A stretch of DNA of 64,000 nt from Rallus limicola (lineage: Eukaryota; Chordata; Aves; Gruiformes; Rallidae): assembly GCA_022605955.1 (NCBI GenBank), contig JAKCOZ010000236.1, positions 186,001 to 250,000 on the forward strand. The letters run 5' to 3'. Within the stretch, counting starts at the first letter, position 1, and each line of letters begins with the position of its first letter. Made by a program: the position numbers and the translations under genes. Positions 11,453 to 22,737 of this stretch are shown here, piece after piece. Below the pieces are notes generated by a model. It was given only the letters and a program-made list of their open reading frames with translations, did not search any database and was not told where the DNA came from.

Positions 11453-12458
11453 TGAGGAGGTTTCAGACAAGCTATGCCTTTCAGGCCTAGCTTCTTTACT
11501 TTGGGAGTTATTGCTGGACGTTTAGCATGTTTTGAACTGCAGTCTGCTAGGGCCGAGAAAAGCACCGTAGGAGGTTCCAGGCATGTTCCCTCTTTCCAGG
11601 CAAATGAAAAGGCTGAGAGCCAAAGTGACAGGGTCTGCTCGTGTGTCCTGTTAGGAGGTTTCAGACAAGCTATGCCTTTCAGGCCTAGCTTCTTTACTTT
11701 GGGAGTTATTGCTGGATGTTTAGCATGTTTTGAACTGCAGTCTGCTAGGGCCGAGAAAAGCACCGTAGGAGGTTCCAGGCATGTTCCCTCTTTCCAGGCA
11801 AAGGAAAAGGCTGAGAGCCAAAGTGACAGGGTCTGCTCGTGTGTCCTGTTAGGAGGTTTCAGACAAGCTATGCCTTTCAGGCCTAGCTTCTTTACTTTGG
11901 GAGTTATTGCTGGACGTTTAGCATGTTTTGAACTGCAGTCTGCTAGGGCCGAGAAAAGCACCGTAGGAGGTTCCAGGCATGTTCCCTCTTTCCAGGCAAA
12001 GGAAAAGGCTGAGAGCCAAAGTGACAGGGTCTGCTCGTGTGTCCTGTTAGGAGGTTTCAGACAAGCTATGCCTTTCAGGCCTAGCTTCTTTACTTTGGGA
12101 GTTATTGCTGGACGTTTAGCATGTTTTGAACTGCAGTCTGCTAGGGCCGAGAAAAGCACCGTAGGAGGTTCCAGGCATGTTCACTCTTTCCAGGCAAAGG
12201 AAAAGGCTGAGAGCCAAAGTGACAGGGTCTGCTCGTGTGTCCTGTTAGGAGGTTTCAGACAAGCTATGCCTTTCAGGCCTAGCTTCTTTACTTTGGGAGT
12301 TATTGCTGGATGTTTAGCATGTTTTGAACTGCAGTCTGCTAGGGCCGAGAAAAGCACCGTAGGAGGTTCCAGGCATGTTCCCTCTTTCCAGGCAAAGGAA
12401 AAGGCTGAGAGCCAAAGTGACAGGGTCTGCTCGTGTGTCCTGTCAGGAGGTTTCGGAC
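11453..12458 (+). repeat. Block B, copy 2 of 3
   Basis: This copy carries CTGTGAGG at 11453, AAATGAAA near 11604, GGATGTTT at 11716, TTCACTC near 12181 and TTTCGGAC near 12451. It keeps the GGATGTTT marker that copy 3 lacks. An extra GGATGTTT near 12310 has no partner at 4.8 kb. The copy is flanked on the left by the 3-bp deletion near 11220 and on the right by two +1 insertions near 12711 and 12949. Confidence 0.8.
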
Positions 12459-12704
12459 AAGCTATGCCTTTCAGGCCTAGCTTCTTTACTTTGGGAGTTA
12501 TTGCTGGACGTTTAGCATGTTTTGAACTGCAGTCTGCTAGGGCCGAGAAAAGCACCGTAGGAGGTTCCAGGCATGTTCCCTCTTTCCAGGCAAAGGAAAA
12601 GGCTGAGAGCCAAAGTGACAGGGTCTGCTCGTGTGTCCTGTTAGGAGGTTTCAGACAAGCTATGCCTTTCAGGCCTCGCTTCTTTACTTTGGGAGTTATT
12701 GCTG

Positions 12705-12955
12705 GACGTTTTAGCATGTTTTGAACTGCAGTCTGCTAGGGCCGAGAAAAGCACCGTAGGAGGTTCCAGGCATGTTCCCTCTTTCCAGGCAAATGAAAAG
12801 GCTGAGAGCCAAAGTGACAGGGTCTGCTCGTGTGTCCTGTTAGGAGGTTTCAGACAAGCTATGCCTTTCAGGCCTAGCTTCTTTACTTTGGGAGTTATTG
12901 CTGGACGTTTAGCATGTTTTGAACTGCAGTCTGCTAGGGCCGAGAAAAAGCACCG
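12705..12955 (+). other. Two adjacent 199-bp monomers with +1 insertions
   Basis: One extra T makes ACGTTTTAGC near 12711, and one extra A makes GAGAAAAAGC near 12949. Both extend homopolymer runs, as replication slippage would. They sit between block B copy 2 and the 8-mer HOR that starts near 13.1 kb. Confidence 0.85.
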
Positions 12956-13160
12956 TAGGAGGTTCCAGGCATGTTCCCTCTTTCCAGGCAAAGGAAAAGG
13001 CTGAGAGCCAAAGTGACAGGGTCTGCTCGTGTGTCCTGTTAGGAGGTTTCAGACAAGCTATGCCTTTCAGGCCTAGCTTCTTTACTTTGGGAGTTATTGC
13101 TGGACGTTTAGCATGTTTTGAACTGCAGTCTGCTAGGGCCGAGAAAAGCACCGTAGGAGG

Positions 13161-14577
13161 TTACAGGCATGTTCCCTCTTTCCAGGCAAAGGAAAAGGCT
13201 GAGAGCCAAAGTGACAGGGTCTGATCGTGTGTCCTGTTAGGAGGTTTCAGACAAGCTATGCCTTTCAGGCCTAGCTTCTTTACTTTGGGAGTTATTGCTG
13301 GACGTTTAGCATGTTTTGAACTGCAGTCTGCTAGGGCCGAGAAAAGCACCGTAGGAGATTCCAGGCATGTTCCCTCTTTCCAGGCAAAGGAAAAGGCTGA
13401 GAGCCAAAGTGACAGGGTCTGCTCGTGTGTCCTGTTAGGAGGTTTCAGACAAGCTATGCCTTTCAGGCCTAGCTTCTTTACTTGGGAGTTATTGCTGGAC
13501 GTTTAGCATGTTTTGAACTGCAGTCTGCTAGGGCCGAGAAAAGCACCGTAGGAGGTTCCAGGCATGTTCCCTCTTTCCAGGCAAAGGAAAAGGCTGAGAG
13601 CCAAAGTGACAGGGTCTGCTCGTGTGTCCTGTTAGGAGGTTTCAGACAAGCTATGCCTTTCAGGCCTAGCTTCTTTACTTTGGGAGTTATTGCTGGACGT
13701 TTAGCATGTTTTGAACTGCAGTCTGCTAGGGCCGAGAAAAGCACCGTAGGAGGTTCCAGGCATGTTCCCTCTTTCCAGGCAAAGGAAAAAGCTGAGAGCC
13801 AAAGTGACAGGGTCTGCTCGTGTGTCCTGTTAGGAGGTTTCAGACAAGCTATGCCTTTCAGGCCTAGCTTCTTTACTTTGGGAGTTATTGCTGGACGTTT
13901 AGCATGTTTTGAACTGCAGTCTGCTAGGGCCGAGAAAAGCACCGTAGGAGGTTCCAGGCATGTTCCCTCTTCCCAGGCAAAGGAAAAGGCTGAGAGCCAA
14001 AGTGACAGGGTCTGCTCGTGTGTCCTGTCAGGAGGTTTCGGACAAGCTATGCCTTTCAGGCCTAGCTTCTTTACTTTGGGAGTTATTGCAGGACGTTTAG
14101 CATGTTTTGAACTGCAGTCTGCTAGGGCCGAGAAAAGCACCGTAGGAGGTTCCAGGCATGTTCCCTCTTTCCAGGCAAATGAAAAGGCTGAGAGCCAAAG
14201 TGACAGGGTCTGCTCGTGTGTCCTGTTAGGAGGTTTCAGACAAGCTATGCCTTTCAGTCCTAGCTTCTTTACTTTGGGAGTTATTGCTGGACGTTTAGCA
14301 TGTTTTGAACTGCAGTCTGCTAGGGCCGAGAAAAGCACCGTAGGAGGTTCCAGGCATGTTCCCTCTTTCCAGGCAAAGGAAAAGGCTGAGAGCCAAAGTG
14401 ACAGGGTCTGCTCGTGTGTCCTGTTAGGAGGTTTCAGACAAGCTATGCCTTTCAGGCCTAGCTTCTTTACTTTGGGAGTTATTGCTGGACGTTTAGCATG
14501 TTTTGAACTGCAGTCTGCTAGGGCCGAGAAAAGCACCGTAGGAGGTTCCAGGCATGTTCCCTCTTTCCAGGCAAAGG
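13161..14577 (+). repeat. 8-monomer HOR, copy 1
   Basis: Ordered markers repeat 1,583-1,584 bp later: GGTTACAGG at 13161/14744, TCTGATCG near 13221/14804, GGAGATTCC near 13355/14938, GGAAAAAGC at 13784/15368, TTTCGGAC near 14038/15622, AAATGAAA near 14177/15761 and CAGTCC near 14256/15840. The offset changes from 1,583 to 1,584 because this copy has a 1-bp deletion near 13480 (TTTACTTGGG). Private changes here include CTTCCCAGG near 13972 and TTGCAGG near 14089. Confidence 0.85.
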
Positions 14578-14743
14578 AAAAGGCTGAGAGCCAAAGTGAC
14601 AGGGTCTGCTCGTGTGTCCTGTTAGGAGGTTTCAGACAAGCTATGCCTTTCAGGCCTAGCTTCTTTACTTTGGGAGTTATTGCTGGACGTTTAGCATGTT
14701 TTGAACTGCAGTCTGCTAGGGCCGAGAAAAGCACCGTAGGAGG

Positions 14744-16161
14744 TTACAGGCATGTTCCCTCTTTCCAGGCAAAGGAAAAGGCTGAGAGCCAAAGTGACAG
14801 GGTCTGATCGTGTGTCCTGTTAGGAGGTTTCAGACAAGCTATGCCTTTCAGGCCTAGCTTCTTTACTTTGGGAGTTATTGCTGGACGTTTAGCATGTTTT
14901 GAACTGCAGTCTGCTAGGGCCGAGAAAAGCACCGTAGGAGATTCCAGGCATGTTCCCTCTTTCCAGGCAAAGGAAAAGGCTGAGAGCCAAAGTGACAGGG
15001 TCTGCTCGTGTGTCCTGTTAGGAGGTTTCAGACAAGCTATGCCTTTCAGGCCTAGCTTCTTTACTTTGGGAGTTATTGCTGGACGTTTAGCATGTTTTGA
15101 ACTGCAGTCTGCTAGGGCCGAGAAAAGCACCGTAGGAGGTTCCAGGCATGTTCCCTCTTTCCAGGCAAAGGAAAAGGCTGAGAGCCAAAGTGACAGGGTC
15201 TGCTCGTGTGTCCTGTTAGGAGGTTTCAGACAAGCTATGCCTTTCAGGCCTAGCTTCTTTACTTTGGGAGTTATTGCTGGACGTTTAGCATGTTTTGAAC
15301 TGCAGTCTGCTAGGGCCGAGAAAAGCACCGTAGGAGGTTCCAGGCATGTTCCCTCTTTCCAGGCAAAGGAAAAAGCTGAGAGCCAAAGTGACAGGGTCTG
15401 CTCGTGTGTCCTGTTAGGAGGTTTCAGACAAGCTATGCCTTTCAGGCCTAGCTTCTTTACTTTGGGAGTTATTGCTGGACGTTTAGCATGTTTTGAACTG
15501 CAGTCTGCTAGGGCCGAGAAAAGCACCGTAGGAGGTTCCAAGCATGTTCCCTCTTTCCAGGCAAAGGAAAAGGCTGAGAGCCAAAGTGACAGGGTCTGCT
15601 CGTGTGTCCTGTCAGGAGGTTTCGGACAAGCTATGCCTTTCAGGCCTAGCTTCTTTACTTTGGGAGTTATTGCTGGACGTTTAGCATGTTTTGACCTGCA
15701 GTCTGCTAGGGCCGAGAAAAGAACCGTAGGAGGTTCCAGGCATGTTCCCTCTTTCCAGGCAAATGAAAAGGCTGAGAGCCAAAGTGACAGGGTCTGCTCG
15801 TGTGTCCTGTTAGGAGGTTTCAGACAAGCTATGCCTTTCAGTCCTAGCTTCTTTACTTTGGGAGTTATTGCTGGACGTTTAGCATGTTTTGAACTGCAGT
15901 CTGCTAGGGCCGAGAAAAGCACCGTAGGAGGTTCCAGGCATGTTCCCTCTTTCCAGGCAAAGGAAAAGGCTGAGAGCCAAAGTGACAGGGTCTGCTCGTG
16001 TGTCCTGTTAGGAGGTTTCAGACAAGCTATGCCTTTCAGGCCTAGCTTCTTTACTTTGGGAGTTATTGCTGGACGTTTAGCATGTTTTGAACTGCAGTCT
16101 GCTAGGGCCGAGAAAAGCACCGTAGGAGGTTCCAGGCATGTTCCCTCTTTCCAGGCAAAGG
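14744..16161 (+). repeat. 8-monomer HOR, copy 2
   Basis: This is the second copy of the 8-mer unit. It lacks the deletion near 13480. It has private changes CCAAGCATG near 15540, TTTTGACC near 15692 and C86A near 15719. Homology by marker ends near 16162, where GGAAAAAGC is present here but not at the corresponding 14578. Confidence 0.85.
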
Positions 16162-16269
16162 AAAAAGCTGAGAGCCAAAGTGACAGGGTCTGCTCGTGTG
16201 TCCTGTTAGGAGGTTTCAGACAAGCTATGCCTTTCAGGCCTAGCTTCTTTACTTTGGGAGTTATTGCTG

Positions 16270-16520
16270 GACGTTTAGCATGTTTTTGAACTGCAGTCTG
16301 CTAGGGCCGAGAAAAGCACCGTAGGAGGTTCCAGGCATGTTCCCTCTTTCCAGGCAAAGGAAAAGGCTGAGAGCCAAAGTGACAGGGTCTGCTCGTGTGT
16401 CCTGTCAGGAGGTTTCGGACAAGCTATGCCTTTCAGGCCTAGCTTCTTTACTTTGGGAGTTATTGCTGGACGTTTAGCATGTTTTAACCTGCAGTCTTCT
16501 AGGGGCCGAGAAAAGAACCG
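16270..16520 (+). other. Most degenerate monomers, at a junction between HOR domains
   Basis: There is a +1 T in TGTTTTTGAA near 16285. The next monomer carries several changes within about 25 bp: TTTTAACC for TTTTGAAC, TCTTCT for TCTGCT, and an extra G in AGGGGCC near 16502. No other stretch in the window concentrates this many private changes. It lies between the end of the 8-mer HOR (about 16.16 kb) and the start of block A copy 2 (about 16.7 kb). Confidence 0.8.
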
Positions 16521-16705
16521 TAGGAGGTTCCAGGCATGTTCCCTCTTTCCAGGCAAAGGAAAAGGCTGAGAGCCAAAGTGACAGGGTCTGCTCGTGTGTC
16601 CTGTTAGGAGGTTTCAGACAAGCTATGCCTTTCAGGCCTAGCTTCTTTACTTTGGGAGTTATTGCTGGACATTTAGCATGTTTTGAACTGCAGTCTGCTA
16701 GGGCC

Positions 16706-19700
16706 GAAAAAAGCACCGTAGGAGGTTCCAGGCATGTTCCCTCTTTCCAGGCAAAGGAAAAGGCTGAGAGCCAAAGTGACAGGGTCTGCTCGTGTGTCCT
16801 GTTAGGGGGTTTCAGACAAGCTATGCCTTTCAGGCCTAGCTTCTTTACTTTGGGAGTTATTGCTGGACGTTTAGCATGTTTTGAACTGCAGTCTGCTAGG
16901 GCCGAGAAAAGCACCGTAGGAGGTTCCAGGCATGTTCCCTCTTTCCAGGCAAAGGAAAAGGCTGAGAGCCAAAGTGACAGGGTCTGCTCGTGTGTCCTGT
17001 TAGGAGGTTTCAGACAAGCTATGCCTTTCAGGCCTAGCTTCTTTACTTTGGGAGTTATTGCTGGACGTTTAGCATGTTTTGAACTGCAGTCTGCTAGGGC
17101 CGAGAAAAGCACCGTAGGAGGTTCCAGGCATGTTCCCTCTTTCCAGGCAAAGGAAAAGGCTGAGAGCCAAAGTGACAGGGTCTGCTCGTGTGTCCTGTCA
17201 GGAGGTTTCAGACAAGCTATGCCTTTCAGGCCTAGCTTCTTTACTTTGGGAGTTATTGCTGGACGTTTAGCATGTTTTGAACTGCAGTCTGCTAGGGCCG
17301 AGAAAAGCACCGTAGGAGGTTCCAGGCATGTTCCCTCTTTCCAGGCAAAGGAAAAGGCTGAGAGCCAAAGTGACAGGGTCTGCTCGTGTGTCCTGTTAGG
17401 GGGTTTCAGACAAGCTATGCCTTTCAGGCCTAGCTTCTTTACTTTGGGAGTTATTGCTGGACGTTTAGCATGTTTTGAACTGCAGTCTGCTAGGGCCGAG
17501 AAAAGCACCGTAGGAGGTTCTGGCATGTTCCCTCTTTCCAGGCAAAGGAAAAGGCTGAGAGTCAAAGTGACAGGGTCTGCTCGCGTGTCCTGTTAGGAGG
17601 TTTCAGACAAGCTATGCCTTTCAGGCCTAGCTTCTTTACTTTGGGAGTTATTGCTGGACGTTTAGCATGGTTTGAACTGCAGTCTGCTAGGGCCGAGAAA
17701 AGCACCGTAGGAGGTTCCAGGCATGTTCCCTCTTTCCAGGCAAAGGAAAAGGCTGAGAGCCAAAGTGACAGGGTCTGCTCGTGTGTCCTGTGAGGAGGTT
17801 TCAGACAAGCTATGCCTTTCAGGCCTAGCTTCTTTACTTTGGGAGTTATTGCTGGACGTTTAGCATGTTTTGAACTGCAGTCTGCTAGGGCCGAGAAAAG
17901 CACCGTAGGAGGTTCCAGGCATGTTCCCTCTTTCCAGGCAAATGAAAAGGCTGAGAGTCAAAGTGACAGGGTCTGCTCGTGTGTCCTGTTAGGAGGTTTC
18001 AGACAAGCTATGCCTTTCAGGCCTAGCTTCTTTACTTTGGGAGTTATTGCTGGACGTTTAGCATGTTTTGAACTGCAGTCTGCTAGGGCCGAGAAAAGCA
18101 CCGTAGGAGGTTCCAGGCATGTTCCCTCTTTCCAGGCAAAGGAAAAGGCTGAGAGCCAAAGTGACAGGGTCTGCTCGTGTGTCCTGTTAGGAGGTTTCAG
18201 ACAAGCTATGCCTTTCAGGCCTAGCTTCTTTACTTTGGGAGTTATTGCTGGACGTTTAGCATGTTTTGAACTGCAGTCTGCTAGGGCCGAGAAAAGCACC
18301 GTAGAAGGTTCCAGGCATGTTCCCTCTTTCCAGGCAAAGGAAAAGGCTGAGAGCCAAAGTGACAGGGTCTGCTCGTGTGTCCTGTTAGGAGGTTTCAGAC
18401 GAGCTATGCCTTTCAGGCCTAGCTTCTTTACTTTGGGAGTTATTGCTGGACGTTTAGCATGTTTTGAACTGCAGTCTGCTAGGGCCGAGAAAAGCACCGT
18501 AGGAGGTTCCAGGCATGTTCACTCTTTCCAGGCAAAGGAAAAGGCTGAGAGCCAAAGTGACAGGGTCTGCTCGTGTGTCCTGTTAGGAGGTTTCAGACAA
18601 GCTATGCCTTTCAGGCCTAGATTCTTTACTTTGGGAGTTATTGCTGGACGTTTAGCATGTTTTGAACTGCAGTCTGCTAGGGCCGAGAAAAGCACCGTAG
18701 GAGGTTCCAGGCATGTTCCCTCTTTCCAGGCAAAGGAAAAGGCTGAGAGCCAAAGTGACAGGGTCTGCTCGTGTGTCCTGTCAGGAGGTTTCGGACAAGC
18801 TATGCCTTTCAGGCCTAGCTTCTTTACTTTGGGAGTTATTGCTGGACGTTTAGCATGTTTTGAACTGCAGTCTGCTAGGGCCGAGAAAAGCACCGTAGGA
18901 GGTTCCAGGCATGTTCCCTCTTTCCAGGCAAAGGAAAAGGCTGAGAGCCAAAGTGACAGGGTCTGCTCGTGTGTCCTGTTAGGAGGTTTCAGACAAGCTA
19001 TGCCTTTCAGGCCTAGCTTCTTTACTTTGGGAGTTATTGCTGGACGTTTAGCATGTTTTGAACTGCAGTCTGCTAGGGCCGAGAAAAGCACCGTAGGAGG
19101 TTCCAGGCATGTTCCCTCTTTCCAGGCAAATGAAAAGGCTGAGAGCCAAAGTGACAGGTTCTGCTCGTGTGTCCTGTTAGGAGGTTTCAGACAAGCTATG
19201 CCTTTCAGTCCTAGCTTCTTTACTTTGGGAGTTATTGCTGGACGTTTAGCATGTTTTGAACTGCAGTCTGCTAGGGCCGAGAAAAGCACAGTAGGAGGTT
19301 CCAGGCATGTTCCCTCTTTCCAGGCAAAGGAAAAGGCTGAGAGCCAAAGTGACAGGGTCTGCTCGTGTGTCCTGTTAGGAGGTTTCAGACAAGCTATGCC
19401 TTTCAGGCCTAGCTTCTTTACTTTGGGAGTTATTGCTGGACGTTTAGCATGTTTTGAACTGCAGTCTGCTAGGGCCGAGAAAAGCACCGTAGGAGGTTCC
19501 AGGCATGTTCCCTCTTTCCAGGCAAAGGAAAAGGCTGAGAGCCAAAGTGACAGGGTCTGCTCGTGTGTCCTGTTTGGGGTTTCAGACAAGCTATGCCTTT
19601 CAGGCCTAGCTTCTTTACTTTGGGAGTTATTGCTGGACGTTTAGCATGTTTTGAACTGCAGTCTGCTAGGGCCGAGAAAAGCACCGTAGGAGGTTCCAGG

Positions 19701-20043
19701 CATGTTCCCTCTTTCCAGGCAAAGGAAAAGGCTGAGAGCCAAAGTGACAGGGTCTGCTCGTGTGTCCTGTTAGGAGGTTTCAGACAAGCTATGCCTTTCA
19801 GGCCTAGCTTCTTTACTTTGGGAGTTATTGCTGGACGTTTAGCATGTTTTGAACTGCAGTCTGCTAGGGCCGAGAAAAGCACCGTAGGAGGTTCCAGGCA
19901 TGTTCCCTCTTTCCAGGCAAAGGAAAAGGCTGAGAGCCAAAGTGACAGGGTCTGCTCGTGTGTCCTGTTAGGGGGTTTCAGACAAGCTATGCCTTTCAGG
20001 CCTAGCTTCTTTACTTTGGGAGTTATTGCTGGACGTTTAGCAT
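16706..20043 (+). repeat. Large HOR block A, second copy (partner 2850-6187)
   Basis: This is the second copy of the ~17-monomer block described at 2850. Three shared single-base deletions or stop-type variants in identical order make chance recurrence implausible. Differences here include GTAGAAGG near 18301 and loss of the G181A sites. Beyond about 20043 the sequence follows the block starting at 7091 better than the one at 5707: it has CACCGTAGG after the ATGGTTTG marker, as near 7570-7610. The right edge is therefore a switch in closest relative rather than a clean end. Confidence 0.85.
17791..18796 (+). repeat. Block B, copy 3 of 3, inside block A second copy
   Basis: This copy carries the CTGTGAGG stop-type variant at 17791, AAATGAAA near 17942, TTCACTC near 18519 and TTTCGGAC near 18792, all at +13,856 from copy 1. 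It has consensus GGACGTTT near 18055 where copies 1 and 2 have GGATGTTT. Either this copy was corrected or the change arose after it split off. Confidence 0.75.
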
Positions 20044-20556
20044 GGTTTGAACTGCAGTCTGCTAGGGCCGAGAAAAGCACCGTAGGAGGTTCCAGGCATG
20101 TTCCCTCTTTCCAGGCAAAGGAAAAGGCTGAGAGCCAAAGTGACAGGGTCTGCTCGTGTGTCCTGTTAGGAGGTTTCAGACAAGCTATGCCTTTCAGGCC
20201 TAGCTTCTTTACTTTGGGAGTTATTGCTGGACGTTTAGCATGTTTTGAACTGCAGTCTGCTAGGGCCGAGAAAAGCACCGTAGGAGGTTCCAGGCATGTT
20301 CCCTCTTTCCAGGCAAAGGAAAAGGCTGAGAGCCAAAGTGACAGGGTCTGCTCGTGTGTCCTGTTAGGAGGTTTCAGACAAGCTATGCCTTTCAGGCCTA
20401 GCTTCTTTACTTTGGGAGTTATTGCTGGACGTTTAGCATGTTTTGAACTGCAGTCTGCTAGGGCCGAGAAAAGCACCGTAGGAGGTTCCAGGCATGTTCC
20501 CTCTTTCCAGGCAAAGGAAAAGGCTGAGAGCCAAATTGACAGGGTCTGCTCGTGTG

Positions 20557-22510
20557 GCCTGTTAGGAGGTTTCAGACAAGCTATGCCTTTCAGGCCTAGC
20601 TTCTTTACTTTGGGAGTTATTGCTGGACGTTTAGCATGTTTTGAACTGCAGTCTGCTAGGGCCGAGAAAAGCACCGTAGGAGGTTCCAGGCATGTTCCCT
20701 CTTTCCAGGCAAAGGAAAAGGCTGAGAGCCAAAGTGACAGGGTCTGCTCGTGTGTCCTGTTAGGAGGTTTCAGACAAGCTATGCCTTTCAGGCCTAGCTT
20801 CTTTACTTTGGGAGTTATTGCTGGACGTTTAGCATGTTTTGAACTGCAGTCTGCTAGGGCCGAGAAAAGCACCGTAGGAGGTTCCAGGCATGTTCACTCT
20901 TTCCAGGCAAAGGAAAAGGCTGAGAGCCAAAGTGACAGGGTCTGCTCGTGTGTCCTGTTAGGAGGTTTCAGACAAGCTATGCCTTTCAGGCCTAGCTTCT
21001 TTACTTTGGGAGTTATTGCTGGACGTTTAGCATGTTTTGAACTGCAGTCTGCTAGGGCCGAGAAAAGCACCGTAGGAGGTTCCAGGCATGTTCCCTCTTT
21101 CCAGGCAAAGGAAAAGGCTGAGAGCCAAAGTGACAGGGTCTGCTCGTGTGTCCTGTCAGGAGGTTTCAGACAAGCTATGCCTTTCAGGCCTAGCTTCTTT
21201 ACTTTGGGAGTTATTGTTGGACGTTTAGCATGTTTTGAACTGCAGTCTGCTAGGGCCGAGAAAAGCACCGTAGGAGGTTCCAGGCATGTTCCCTCTTTCC
21301 AGGCAAAGGAAAAGGCTGAGAGCCAAAGTGACAGGGTCTGCTCGTGTGTCCTGTTAGGAGGTTTCAGACAAGCTATGCCTTTCAGGCCTAGCTTCTTTAC
21401 TTTGGGAGTTATTGCTGGACGTTTAGCATGTTTTGAACTGCAGTCTGCTAGGGCCGAGAAAAGAACCGTAGGAGGTTCCAGGCATGTTCCCTCTTTCCAG
21501 GCAAATGAAAAGGCTGAGAGCCAAAGTGACAGGGTCTGCTCGTGTGTCCTGTTAGGAGGTTTCAGACAAGCTATGCCTTTCAGTCCTAGCTTCTTTACTT
21601 TGGGAGTTATTGCTGGACGTTTAGCATGTTTTGAACTGCAGTCTGCTAGGGCCGAGAAAAGCACCGTAGGAGGTTCCAGGCATGTTCCCTCTTTCCAGGC
21701 AAAGGAAAAGGCTGAGAGCCAAAGTGACAGGGTCTGCTCGTGTGTCCTGTTAGGAGGTTTCAGACAAGCTATGCCTTTCAGGCCTAGCTTCTTTACTTTG
21801 GGAGTTATTGCTGGACGTTTAGCATGTTTTGAACTGCAGTCTGCTAGGGCCGAGAAAAGCACCGTAGGAGGTTCCAGGCATGTTCCCTCTTTCCAGGCAA
21901 AGGAAAAGGCTGAGAGCCAAAGTGACAGGGTCTGCTCGTGTGTCCTGTTAGGAGGTTTCAGACAAGCTATGCCTTTCAGGCCTAGCTTCTTTACTTTGGG
22001 AGTTATTGCTGGACGTTTAGCATGTTTTGAACTGCAGTCTGCTAGGGCCGAGAAAAGCACCGTAGGAGGTTCCAGGCATGTTCCCTCTTTCCAGGCAAAG
22101 GAAAAGGCTGAGAGCCAAAGTGACAGGGTCTGCTCGTGTGTCCTGTCAGGAGGTTTCGGAAAAGCTATGCCTTTCAGGCCTAGCTTCTTTACTTTGGGAG
22201 TTATTGCTGGACGTTTAGCATGTTTTGAACTGCAGTCTGCTAGGGCCGAGAAAAGCACCGTAGGAGGTTCCAGGCATGTTCCCTCTTTCCAGGCAAAGGA
22301 AAAGGCTGAGAGCCAAAGTGACAGGGTCTGCTCATGTGTCCTGTTAGGAGGTTTCAGACAAGCTATGCCTTTCAGGCCTAGCTTCTTTACTTTGGGAGTT
22401 ATTGCTGGACGTTTAGCATGTTTTGAACTGCAGTCTGCTAGGGCCGAGAAAAGCACCGTAGGAGGTTCCAGGCATGTTCCCTCTTTCCAGGCAAAGGAAA
22501 AGGCTGAGAG
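20557..22510 (+). repeat. 11-monomer HOR (first pair), copy 1
   Basis: Markers repeat exactly 2,178 bp (11 x 198) later: TTCACTC at 20893/23071, ATTGTTGG at 21213/23391, AAGAACCG at 21461/23639, CAGTCC near 21583/23761, TTTCGGAAAAG at 22152/24330 and CTCATG at 22331/24509. The left limit is set by private changes AAATTGAC and TGTGGCC near 20536-20556. The right limit is set by GAGCAAAAG at 22511, which has no partner. No indel separates the copies. Confidence 0.88.
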
Positions 22511-22737
22511 CAAAAGTGACAGGGTCTGCTCGTGTGTCCTGTTAGGAGGTTTCAGACAAGCTATGCCTTTCAGGCCTAGCTTCTTTACTTTGGGAGTTAT
22601 TGCTGGACGTTTAGCATGTTTTGAACTGCAGTCTGCTAGGGCCGAGAAAAGCACCGTAGGAGGTTCCAGGCATGTTCCCTCTTTCCAGGCAAAGGAAAAG
22701 GCTGAGAGCCAAAGTGACAGGGTCTGCTCGTGTGTCC

